Assembly: GCA_020637435.1 (NCBI GenBank)
Contig: JACJVW010000001.1
Coordinates: 372,001-436,000 of the forward strand
Origin: Candidatus Woesearchaeota archaeon
GTDB taxonomy: Archaea > Nanobdellota > Nanobdellia > Woesearchaeales > JACJVW01
Reading direction: 5' to 3'
DNA length: 64,000 bases
The notes under the pieces are model-generated. The model was not told where the DNA came from. It saw only the letters and a list, made by a program, of their open reading frames with translations, and searched no databases. Both the position numbers and the translations under genes were made by a program. This document shows, piece after piece, positions 43,922 to 52,728 of this stretch; the stretch's first letter is position 1; every line of letters begins with the position of its first letter.

Positions 43922-43933
43922 TTTATTAATAAA
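43922..43933 (+). promoter_or_regulatory. TATA region for the 43953 gene
   Basis: TTTATTAATAAA is centred 25.5 nt before ATG 43953, so this start is preferred over ATG 43944. Confidence 0.6.
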
Positions 43934-43952
43934 CAAACCCAAAATGTGTGTA

Positions 43953-44411
43953 ATGAAAAGGGGGTATTTCTTTTCGATAGATGCATTGTTCGCTATCACT
44001 ATAATCATTATAGGTCTCTATCTCATCTTTGCCTCCTGGCATCAGGAACCTGACGTCGAGACCGCCCGTGAGATATCCTATGACCTCATGCAGCTGCTCT
44101 TCGATATAAAGGTGACAGATGTCTGCTGGGGCAATCCTGGTGTGAACTCCGGTCCGAATACCTGCGGCTGCCAGTACATCTCGCTGACAAACATCTACTG
44201 TAATCCGGCAACGACCCTCCTAAATGAAGATCTCTCTTTGCTTGAATTCATAGGTGAGCTCTACTCTAGAGGTAACATAGGGCTACCGATGATCAACGAC
44301 CTCATACTAGAGACCGTGGAAAAATCAGAACTGGTCCCTAAGAATTACAACTACACATTTCTCCTTACCGACCTTAGAACAGGTAATGTGACGGCGGTCT
44401 ACCCAATATGA
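43953..44411 (+). CDS. Pseudopilin-like membrane protein (left flank of giant surface gene)
   Basis: A 152-residue protein with MKRGYFFSIDALFAITIII at the start: a short basic stretch, F-F-S-I-D, then a hydrophobic helix, resembling a class III or prepilin-like signal. Three further cysteines include a CGC motif. ATG 43953 is set by the TATA box. The stop overlaps the giant gene as ATGA. Its N terminus is matched by the 51984 product on the other side of the giant gene (RGFFFSLSALF). Together they suggest minor pseudopilins that prime or anchor a pilus carrying the giant protein. Confidence 0.6.
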   Translation: MKRGYFFSIDALFAITIIIIGLYLIFASWHQEPDVETAREISYDLMQLLFDIKVTDVCWGNPGVNSGPNTCGCQYISLTNIYCNPATTLLNEDLSLLEFIGELYSRGNIGLPMINDLILETVEKSELVPKNYNYTFLLTDLRTGNVTAVYPI

Positions 44412-47400
44412 AGCGGCTCACAGTATGGACTATCGCAGTAATGACCATAATTATTGCCTGCTTCTCAACCGTTGCCGCGCTCACTAATGTAGAATTCTTC
44501 GAGAACGACACCAGTATAGAATCCATCAATTTCACCTGGCTTAATCCTCCGGGTGAAGTATTCAATCACACGACCATATGGATCCCTCCATACAGCTGTG
44601 CATGGGACTCCTACATAAACATCACCGGCTCCAACATGTCAGGCGCCAACGATTCAGCATATGAAGTAGTCCTAGTCACCGACCTCTCGTGGAGTATGGA
44701 CGACTGCCTTGCGGAAGTGGAGATAAGAGAAAACCTCACCTACGAGGAAAAATTTGAACAATGCGACGCATTCACCGACCGTTTCCAGGAAGGTGAACAC
44801 TCATGGAAATGGAACTTCTACAGGGGCAACTGGGGCCTCACCTTCATGAACGACGAGCACATCTCGGCCTCTACAGCCCTTGGACAAAGTAATCACACCT
44901 ATGCCCAGGAAACAGCAGCCATAGCTGAAGTGCGTGATCTAACCTTCAGAAACTTCACCATGGAATTCATGACTTTGATCTATTCCGGAACAGGTCTACT
45001 CTCTGAGAGATATGTACAAGTGGGCTTTGCCAAACCTATGCCTACTCCTGCAAATGCATATCCGCTTACCGGTTACACCTTGCGACTGACCGGCGATGAC
45101 CATATGCAACTCTTCGATGGCCACGACATGGTTGCCGACGAAGACATGACCGGCTCCATCGACACTGCAGACTACTACCAGTACAAAATTATCGCTACTG
45201 ACGAACGCATTCTCGTCTACGCAAACGACACCTGGGTCATCGATGTCAATACCTCCCCAATAATCAACTACACCCTATCAAGCGACTTAGTCGACGGTTA
45301 TATCTCACTCGCCACTTCGCAAGTCTACGGCATCTTTGACAATATCTACATCAAGAGCCTCGAGCACAGGTACAACTGCACTGACCACTATGGTTACGCA
45401 TCCCACTTACCCACTTTCAACCCCTCTTTCAGATACAGCAACATAACAACCATTGCTGCAGAGACCCCACAGTGCATCCTTCCAAAAATAAAAAATTACA
45501 CTGCATCATCCTGTGACGGCCTACTTGGTTGCGAAGGTCCCTTCTGTGATGAATTTGAGAATGTAACAGACATTACATGCGGTTCTCGCCTGCAATGTTC
45601 AGGGCCGGTATGTAATGTGACCACCGCTCAATGGACCAAGAACTTCTCGACAACTGCCTGTACTGACCTTCCACCAAGTTTGCAAATCCCTTCACTCTGT
45701 AACGCTACCCTTGACTGCAACGCAGCACTTGTAAGGAACCAAAGCGCAGCAGATTGCACTGGCAAATGGCTCTGTCAAGGACCAGTATGCGACGTACCAC
45801 GCGCAGCATGGGACAAAAACTACACCGCAAATTCCTGTGCAGACATTGTCGTCGTCAACAATGGCACCTTCTGTGATGACCGAAGATACTGCGACAACAC
45901 CGCATTCCAAAACTTCACCATCCCTCCAGGTTGCCTCGACATGAACAATTCCATCTTGCCAGCATGCCAACCAAACAACATTGGTGCACTACCCCAACAC
46001 GCGGGTCTAATGAATATCTCTACCCAATATTGGTGCGACGGAACCCGAGAACTGTTCAACTCAACTGCAACAAGCTGTGCTGGACTATTTGACTGCGCCG
46101 CCAGATGCGACAACTACATCATGAATTTCACCCTTGATAATTGCGCAGGCCAACCCATGTGTAATATGACCGCAGGATGTAACGGTTCAATCTCAGACAT
46201 CATGAACTACACCGCAACTGACTGCTCATGGTTCCAGACCACCATCACCCCTGACATCACCTATATTTGCAACATCAATGTCAACTATACCAGCATCATC
46301 CAAAACTTCACTCTACCGCCGGTTTGTCCACCCGATGCAGTATTCTGTGACACAAACTATGCATGTAATACTTCACTCTTCCAGGATTATGGAGCGACCG
46401 ATTGTTCCATGTACCCAGGATTTCCTGCCTTCGTGAACCCTTCAATGTGCAACGGTCCAATCTGCGGAACATACACACAGAACTTCACCATGAATGCTGA
46501 CTGCTCACAACAGTACGCACCTTTCTGCAACGATACTTTAGTATGCAACGTAGGCCTGGTAAACAATTACACCACGCTTGATTGCAGTAGATATTCACCA
46601 GCCCCGCTTACCAATGTCTGCGACCCCTCCTTGACATGTGGCTCATATTTCAAGAATTTTACAACAGACCTAAATTGTGGGGGTTCCTTCGAATGCGACC
46701 CCACATGGAGATGCGAAACACCAACCACCAATCTCTATGACACAGGTTGTGCAGGCCTGACTAATTGCACCACTTCATCAACAGGTCCAGTTCGAAATGA
46801 CACAACTGCCCTTTGTTCAGATGTACCTTCATATCTTTTACCTTGCACAGAACACTCAGACCTTGAGGATACCTATCAATGTAGCGGACCTTCACCTGAC
46901 GCTTGCTGTTCCATACCTTGGGGGTCACCAGGCAGTTGTTGTTCCGGGTCAAATAATTGTACTATTGACTCAACACAAGTCTTTGGAACAGGACTTGAAT
47001 GCAATGATGTCTCATTCCTGGCAAATAATTACTCTTCCTGCTACGCGGAACCAACCGATGCTTACTGCGCATCATATGATGTGTGGAGAGAAGGAACCTG
47101 CGCAGCAAACGAACACACCACCCCATGCGTGGGTTCATCATGTACAGACCCGCTCGACTTCCTCGGCGGAGCATCCATGTGTCAACAGACAGCACATTCA
47201 GGGGTAGAGATTGGTTACGACCATGAAGACTACATGGTACTAGTCAACAAACCTTATGCACATGTTGGTATAGCCGGATGGTCAACCGTATCTGGAAACC
47301 TCGTTCCAGCAGGCAATACCCTTACAGACACAGACGGAGGTGCTGGTCTGGTTAATATTCCAACGGGCGAAATCTACACCCTGTTTGCCGAAGAGCTTGA

Positions 47401-50400
47401 GATTAACTACTCCTGCACTGACGGAGCAAGATGGGGAATCATGCTCTACCTTGAAGACCAAATCTACAGCGACTGGGTCTGTGTCCAAGGCAACGGGGCG
47501 GAAAACTGCCACGGCAGCACAGGCGCAGGATTAAACTACGTAGGCACCCTTTCTCCTGCAGTCATCTGTGATGGCAGTTCCCGGTCAGCAAGAATTAATC
47601 TCAACACTAGCCTCGGCGACAAACGTATAACGGGCATCCGCATCGGTGACCTCAATACCTCAAATGCAACCAATATAGGCAAAGGCATAACTGTCAACAC
47701 ATTTACCATCGAATCCGGCTACACCATCCCTGAATCTTATCTTATCTCACAATGCGCCCCATTCGCGGCGCTATCAGGGCCAGATGACGGTAACATCGTT
47801 GAACTCTGTTCAGGAGCAGGCTGCTCAGGCGCAGGCGTAACAAGGTGTACTTATTTCGCAAGCAATACAGGTATTGCATGTGGGAGCCCAGGAACAAACT
47901 ACAACAACACCCACAGATGCCAAGACATAGGGGATGGAAATGGCCCCCAGTACTGGACTCGGACACAGTTCAGTATAGAGCGGGACAGAACAATGTGGAG
48001 GGACTGCAACGCACCAAGATACACTGCCAACGCAACAATCATAGAAAACCGAACCAACTATCTCATGCACAATAACTCTGCTACTGCCACCAAGAGCTAT
48101 TGCCCAGACCCATATTTATGGCAGTGCAATATGACCACAGCACACGTTCTAAGATGTCCGGAAGAAGACACCTACTTTGAACATTGCCAGAATGACACCA
48201 TCTATATGGATAGGTGCCCTCTTGATCAGGTATACTGGACCCATTCAAATATTACTTCCCAAAATATTCAACACTGCAACCAATCAGACATCTACTTTAA
48301 TCATTGCGACCCTAATCAGTTCTTCCATGAACACTGCGCAGCAAATCACACCTACTTCACCCATTGCGAACCGGGAACTGACTATATCACCCACTGCCCT
48401 GAAGACGACTACCATATCGACCACTGTAATGAACCGGATGTCTTCTACACCCATTGCCCTATCAACCAAACCGTCGTCCAGCACTGCCCAACAGGGAAAC
48501 AGTACTTCCTGCACTGCAATGAGACAACCCAAAACTTCTCGACCCGAAGCGATTACTTCTCCCTTAATTTCAACGATAGCAGATGGGCCTCATTGACAGA
48601 TTACATACCGGACCTTTACGATTATTACAGATTCAGCGACGGCACCAATGCTAACGATTGGGGATGCCAGAACTGTACAAGATTCTACAGAAAAACATTC
48701 CAGCTTGAACGCAACATTGGGTTCAACAAACCTCTTTCCGATGTCACCACTTCATGTGATGATTTCGCAACTGCTGACAAACAATTCGTCAACAATGACA
48801 CCAGCTTTGAAGCAACACATACCGATTACTATCTTGATTGCGGGCCGGGTACAGACACCCTGCAAATTGATCTTGGCAGCAATCAGCCGGTGAGCCGCGT
48901 CAAGCTATGGATGTACTATAAAGACAGACGAGAATACAACCTTCGCATAGAAGTGTCTACCACATCCGACTTCTCCGGGGGAAACACCCTTCTTTGGGAC
49001 TACACAACTGATGGAACGTACAAAGAAACATCCGAAGGCCATGACTTCATCCCAGGTGCACCAGTAATTGCAAGGTACGTAAGAGTAACCTCCGCGGGCA
49101 ATACGGTCAACTCAGACAACCACTTTGTCGAACTTGAAGTATTCACGCCAATAGCTGCACGAGCTGATGTAAGCAATTCAAAAATATCTATTAGCGCAGA
49201 CGATGGTGTTATCTGTTACATTAACGAAGAAGCGATTTATTACAATCCAAACGCAAACTCTGTACCGGACAGCGCCTGGACACAGACCATGTTCCCCGGC
49301 CAGTATTTCCTCCGGCCAGGAGAAAACATCCTTGCATGCCAGGTCAAAAACGCAGGGGGCACAGGAGGATTCAACGTCCAGTTCAGTATCGATGAGAATA
49401 CCACTCTTGTGCACAGGGCATCAGACTTTAAGTTCTACCAGCAGACCTACCTCACAGCATCAGAGATTGAACATCTAAACGCACCCGACAGGAGAAACAC
49501 ACCAACCTACCACACAGCCGAATACGCCCAACGTGTCGATTACTGCAACGATCTCTACCCGTACAATGAATCAGCTATGAGAGATCTGCAATTAGCAGCC
49601 TGGACCTTCAATGATGACAGCGACGACTATTACTACGGATTCAGCCCAGTCATGCAAGACCTCGCCCTCATGCTCGGTGCAAACATCACCTTCCTTAACA
49701 AGAGCATCGCTGACCCAAACCTTATTCCCGGTACCTTCTGGAATGCAGACATTATCGTCATAGACGGACACAGTGCAGCACTCGCTGCAATGTATACCAA
49801 TATTACGAATGCACTCTGGTTCAATAAAACGATAATCATGGACCATTACAATGCAATCAACTTCAACCAGACCATTCCCCTAGCATGGGGCCTCCCGATA
49901 AAAAACGCTACCGAATCCTATGACCACAAAGTTGAGACCGAACGGTATAACAATGGAACAGACCAGTTCGGCATGCTTATCATCGACCAGGAAATCGAAC
50001 TATCCGCAGGCTGGGCAAACAAGTCCAAGACGCGGCTTCCAAAAAGCAAAGCAGCCAATATCTTCACCTCTATGTTTGATGTCTGGCACACCTCAAATAA
50101 AAGCACACTGGCACCTTTCGTCTCAGAATACTGCCTCCAGGGAGACTTCAATCCGGTAGAAATTTGTGAAGCGGAGAAAATGAAGCTGGCAATATCCAAC
50201 GACATCCTCTTCCTCAACTTAAGTGTACGAAATAACAGCAACGCCTACGTAGGACTCGTCACCTTCGGAACCAACTCGACCTGCACAGCTCCCTTCAACC
50301 TGACAACGAACGCAACAAACCTCTCAAACCAGATTGAAGTATACAGGGCAACTTGCGGTCAAACCTGCCTCTCTTGCGCAATCAATGAGTCAGTGCAACT

Positions 50401-51991
50401 TCTTGAACCCTTCGCTTTGACAGAACCAAGTGACAATATTGTACTCATGACAGACGGACTGGCAAATGTCATCATCAATGGAACATTCAACAAAAGCCTT
50501 GCAAGAGCAGAAGCATTAGACTTAGCTTGTAACATAAGTAATCCCGCATCGGCAAAAGCACGGGGTATCACTATACACACTGTCTACTACGGCTCAAACA
50601 CCACCTCTGAAGGTAAAAATGCAAGTATGCTCCTCTTTAACATCTCCAATTGTACAGGCGGCGTCTCAACCAGCGGAGAAAATCCAGATGAACTAAGAGA
50701 CGCATACGTCTATATCATCGGCCAGCTTGGTATGGGCTACCCAAAGCCAAAAATCAAGTTCGGCAATGTCTCCACCTATGATTGGATAAACAACCGTTCA
50801 AAGCGCCTAAGAACATCAGTCATCTGGCACAACCACACCTGTCCGTTCCCTGACGCCGAATACTGCAACAACCTCATGAGCGCAATCAACAGAGAAGTCC
50901 TCAAGTGTCAGTCGACAGATTTCGTCGCATGGAACCTGACAGGCTGTAACATCACCCTCAACATTTCATCCAACCGTTCAGGTATCGTAACTTTAAGTGA
51001 CCTGGACATTGAGATAATCAACGCATCAACTGCCCCGGTAGCATTCCCCTACTCGGTACCGGGGTGGGTACAAAATGATGTAGAAATATGCCCGATTGAC
51101 CCGTTCCACTGTGGCAACGGTTTCCTCGAACCGCTCGGCGGAGAAGAATGCGAAGAAGACTACCACTGTCCGACCACCTCCGATGGAAATGAGACCACGT
51201 GTATACCCCCAGGTCACGGCGCCAATTCATGTTTATGCGCATTCGATGGTACACCTGGACCCTCAAGCCTCCCTGGAAACGACTTTGGACTTTGCGGTGA
51301 CGGAACTTTCGATCCCACAACTGAAGACTGCGATGGCAGCGCAAGTAATCCTGCCGATTGGACAGGCTGCTACAAGCCAGGCTCTGAAAGGAAGAACTGT
51401 ACTTTCGTTCCGACTTGGGAAGACTGCGGCAACAGCGTAGTGGAGCTAGGAGAAGAATGCGAAGCCGACACGGACTGCCTGGGTACCTATGGAGCACCAT
51501 ATCAGTGTATCGATCCGGGACTTAACGAATCCTGCACCTGCATCAAACCGCTCTACAACATCCCTAGCATAGGAAACGTCCTCGAGATGAACATCACGCT
51601 TGGTGCTAATGTACCTGACATCGACCTACTTGAGCATGCCATCAGCCCCATCTTCGCACGCAACCAGCTTGACTGGAGCATCTACCCCCCCACATCAGGT
51701 CTAAGTATCGTTCCCGACGGACCATTCGGAAACGGTAGGTACCTCCAGATCATTGCCAATGGAAACATGACTGTCAATATTACAGCTACAGACCCAAGAG
51801 GCCAGTCCGGATTTTTCATCTTAAGGATATTTGCAGAACAGCAGAATCTCATCCCCCCTCTTAATCCGGAGAGCAAGGTACTCATCACTCACGATAAATA
51901 CATCATGAACTATTATGATTCACCGACCTCAGGTTCCATGGTAGAATGGGGGCCATACAAGATGACCGTGAAGGTGTGGGCCGATGAGTAA
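44408..51991 (+). CDS. Giant secreted surface protein (2,527 aa) with split von Willebrand A domain and Cys-rich repeats
   Basis: The N terminus is a signal-like helix (residues about 3-25). At D92-x-S94-x-S96 (VVLVTDLSWSMDD) a vWA domain begins with its DxSxS metal site, but its next helix and strands (EKMKLAISNDILFLNL, VGLVTFGTNS, IVLMTDGL) appear only near residues 1922-2020. In between are a LamG/concanavalin-like domain (about 120-320), Cys-rich repeats with CxGPVC motifs (about 365-870), 14 ten-residue His-Cys repeats (1236-1375), and a galactose-binding-like jellyroll interrupted by an F5/8-type discoidin domain (about 1437-1585). Near 2240-2390 are Cys-rich CGNG-x-E repeats. N-x-S/T sequons are very frequent. 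There is no C-terminal anchor. It sits between two pseudopilin-like genes and upstream of Tad-type machinery, so it is probably a pilus-associated adhesin. Confidence 0.75.
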   Translation: MKRLTVWTIAVMTIIIACFSTVAALTNVEFFENDTSIESINFTWLNPPGEVFNHTTIWIPPYSCAWDSYINITGSNMSGANDSAYEVVLVTDLSWSMDDCLAEVEIRENLTYEEKFEQCDAFTDRFQEGEHSWKWNFYRGNWGLTFMNDEHISASTALGQSNHTYAQETAAIAEVRDLTFRNFTMEFMTLIYSGTGLLSERYVQVGFAKPMPTPANAYPLTGYTLRLTGDDHMQLFDGHDMVADEDMTGSIDTADYYQYKIIATDERILVYANDTWVIDVNTSPIINYTLSSDLVDGYISLATSQVYGIFDNIYIKSLEHRYNCTDHYGYASHLPTFNPSFRYSNITTIAAETPQCILPKIKNYTASSCDGLLGCEGPFCDEFENVTDITCGSRLQCSGPVCNVTTAQWTKNFSTTACTDLPPSLQIPSLCNATLDCNAALVRNQSAADCTGKWLCQGPVCDVPRAAWDKNYTANSCADIVVVNNGTFCDDRRYCDNTAFQNFTIPPGCLDMNNSILPACQPNNIGALPQHAGLMNISTQYWCDGTRELFNSTATSCAGLFDCAARCDNYIMNFTLDNCAGQPMCNMTAGCNGSISDIMNYTATDCSWFQTTITPDITYICNINVNYTSIIQNFTLPPVCPPDAVFCDTNYACNTSLFQDYGATDCSMYPGFPAFVNPSMCNGPICGTYTQNFTMNADCSQQYAPFCNDTLVCNVGLVNNYTTLDCSRYSPAPLTNVCDPSLTCGSYFKNFTTDLNCGGSFECDPTWRCETPTTNLYDTGCAGLTNCTTSSTGPVRNDTTALCSDVPSYLLPCTEHSDLEDTYQCSGPSPDACCSIPWGSPGSCCSGSNNCTIDSTQVFGTGLECNDVSFLANNYSSCYAEPTDAYCASYDVWREGTCAANEHTTPCVGSSCTDPLDFLGGASMCQQTAHSGVEIGYDHEDYMVLVNKPYAHVGIAGWSTVSGNLVPAGNTLTDTDGGAGLVNIPTGEIYTLFAEELEINYSCTDGARWGIMLYLEDQIYSDWVCVQGNGAENCHGSTGAGLNYVGTLSPAVICDGSSRSARINLNTSLGDKRITGIRIGDLNTSNATNIGKGITVNTFTIESGYTIPESYLISQCAPFAALSGPDDGNIVELCSGAGCSGAGVTRCTYFASNTGIACGSPGTNYNNTHRCQDIGDGNGPQYWTRTQFSIERDRTMWRDCNAPRYTANATIIENRTNYLMHNNSATATKSYCPDPYLWQCNMTTAHVLRCPEEDTYFEHCQNDTIYMDRCPLDQVYWTHSNITSQNIQHCNQSDIYFNHCDPNQFFHEHCAANHTYFTHCEPGTDYITHCPEDDYHIDHCNEPDVFYTHCPINQTVVQHCPTGKQYFLHCNETTQNFSTRSDYFSLNFNDSRWASLTDYIPDLYDYYRFSDGTNANDWGCQNCTRFYRKTFQLERNIGFNKPLSDVTTSCDDFATADKQFVNNDTSFEATHTDYYLDCGPGTDTLQIDLGSNQPVSRVKLWMYYKDRREYNLRIEVSTTSDFSGGNTLLWDYTTDGTYKETSEGHDFIPGAPVIARYVRVTSAGNTVNSDNHFVELEVFTPIAARADVSNSKISISADDGVICYINEEAIYYNPNANSVPDSAWTQTMFPGQYFLRPGENILACQVKNAGGTGGFNVQFSIDENTTLVHRASDFKFYQQTYLTASEIEHLNAPDRRNTPTYHTAEYAQRVDYCNDLYPYNESAMRDLQLAAWTFNDDSDDYYYGFSPVMQDLALMLGANITFLNKSIADPNLIPGTFWNADIIVIDGHSAALAAMYTNITNALWFNKTIIMDHYNAINFNQTIPLAWGLPIKNATESYDHKVETERYNNGTDQFGMLIIDQEIELSAGWANKSKTRLPKSKAANIFTSMFDVWHTSNKSTLAPFVSEYCLQGDFNPVEICEAEKMKLAISNDILFLNLSVRNNSNAYVGLVTFGTNSTCTAPFNLTTNATNLSNQIEVYRATCGQTCLSCAINESVQLLEPFALTEPSDNIVLMTDGLANVIINGTFNKSLARAEALDLACNISNPASAKARGITIHTVYYGSNTTSEGKNASMLLFNISNCTGGVSTSGENPDELRDAYVYIIGQLGMGYPKPKIKFGNVSTYDWINNRSKRLRTSVIWHNHTCPFPDAEYCNNLMSAINREVLKCQSTDFVAWNLTGCNITLNISSNRSGIVTLSDLDIEIINASTAPVAFPYSVPGWVQNDVEICPIDPFHCGNGFLEPLGGEECEEDYHCPTTSDGNETTCIPPGHGANSCLCAFDGTPGPSSLPGNDFGLCGDGTFDPTTEDCDGSASNPADWTGCYKPGSERKNCTFVPTWEDCGNSVVELGEECEADTDCLGTYGAPYQCIDPGLNESCTCIKPLYNIPSIGNVLEMNITLGANVPDIDLLEHAISPIFARNQLDWSIYPPTSGLSIVPDGPFGNGRYLQIIANGNMTVNITATDPRGQSGFFILRIFAEQQNLIPPLNPESKVLITHDKYIMNYYDSPTSGSMVEWGPYKMTVKVWADE
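45500..47050 (+). repeat. Cysteine-rich repeat region inside the giant protein
   Basis: Repeated units contain a Cys-x-x-Cys start, then CxGPVC or CNxT, then an aromatic-Lys-Asn-Tyr/Phe-Thr turn (for example WTKNFS and WDKNYT). Copies vary in length, roughly 40-55 residues. Cysteine density is near one in eight. Confidence 0.55.
48113..48532 (+). repeat. Fourteen-copy 10-residue His-Cys repeat in the giant protein
   Basis: Each unit has the form aromatic-x-x-H-C-x5 with an exact 10-residue (30-nt) period: YFEHC, YFNHC, FHEHC, YFTHC, YITHC, HIDHC, FYTHC, VVQHC, YFLHC and others. At a few units His is replaced by Gln or Arg, and once Cys by Ser. The DNA repeats are imperfect, so selection is at protein level. 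Confidence 0.85.
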
Positions 51992-52646
51992 TAGGGGGTT
52001 CTTCTTTTCGCTATCAGCGCTCTTCATCCTGCTTGCTTTTCTTCTCTTCTACATGACCTTCATCGAGAACAGCTTGCAGAAGAAAGAAGTCGAGATAGAG
52101 AAGAACAGGCTCATCCTCTTCGAAGTCTATACCAAAGACGCAATCACTAAATACTTCCCATCTATGGTCGAGCTTGCTGTCAAAGATGCTATAACTGAAG
52201 CTCTGGATGTAGAACACTATGACCCCGATGCGCTCAACATGACCAACATCAGCGCCAATATTACAGAAGCGGTCATTACCGGCAAGATTGGAAACGCCAC
52301 TATCTTAAGTTCAAGCAAGACCCTGACAGGAAGAGTAGCCTGGCTCCACGGCATCCTTTTGCAAAAGCATCGGTATAACATGACGCTCTCTACATTAAGC
52401 ATCCGCCAGGAAGCATTCAACATAATCAATGCGAGCTATGAGCTAAATTATACGCTTCGTGCAGAGGGTATGGAGTTTTCAGAGAATCTGAAGGGTGTAG
52501 TGAGATTTTCTCCCTCCGGGATGATCCATCCTCTCTACGGTCAGATAAGGGTCCAATGGTTCGAGAATTCGACAACACCCTGTATCCTTAATTACCTTGA
52601 TACAACATATAATTGTGGAGTGATTAATGGGATCGCACCAAGTTAA
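51984..52646 (+). CDS. Pseudopilin-like membrane protein (right flank of giant surface gene)
   Basis: A 220-residue protein that overlaps the end of the giant gene by 8 nt. MSNRGFFFSLSALFILLAF is a short-signal plus hydrophobic-helix start like that of the 43953 product. The exterior part has two helical segments, then a beta-rich region with several sequons and two cysteines. The common N-terminal signature and the bracketing position suggest that both proteins enter the same membrane pilus or secretion apparatus as the giant product. Confidence 0.6.
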   Translation: MSNRGFFFSLSALFILLAFLLFYMTFIENSLQKKEVEIEKNRLILFEVYTKDAITKYFPSMVELAVKDAITEALDVEHYDPDALNMTNISANITEAVITGKIGNATILSSSKTLTGRVAWLHGILLQKHRYNMTLSTLSIRQEAFNIINASYELNYTLRAEGMEFSENLKGVVRFSPSGMIHPLYGQIRVQWFENSTTPCILNYLDTTYNCGVINGIAPS

Positions 52647-52669
52647 GTACTCCAAAGTAGTAAGTAGCC

Positions 52670-52679
52670 TTTATATAAG
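52670..52679 (+). promoter_or_regulatory. TATA box and strong SD for the ATPase operon
   Basis: TTTATATAAG predicts transcription near 52700. AAAGGAGGT at 52715-52722 is a strong Shine-Dalgarno element about 6 nt before the GTG start at 52729, so the first gene is leadered. Confidence 0.55.
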
Positions 52680-52728
52680 CTTAAGCTTAAAAATATTGGC
52701 AAGGGGACCCTAAAAAGGAGGTAGTAGT

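Noticed and set aside
48113..48532. 30-nt periodic sequence, considered as a CRISPR array
   Set aside because: The period matches a 10-residue protein repeat in an intact reading frame, units vary in DNA, and there are no spacers or cas genes.
46962..51500. Several long antisense frames opposite the giant gene
   Set aside because: They follow from skewed Thr, Asn and Cys codon use on the sense strand, have no promoter or start signal, and resemble no protein.
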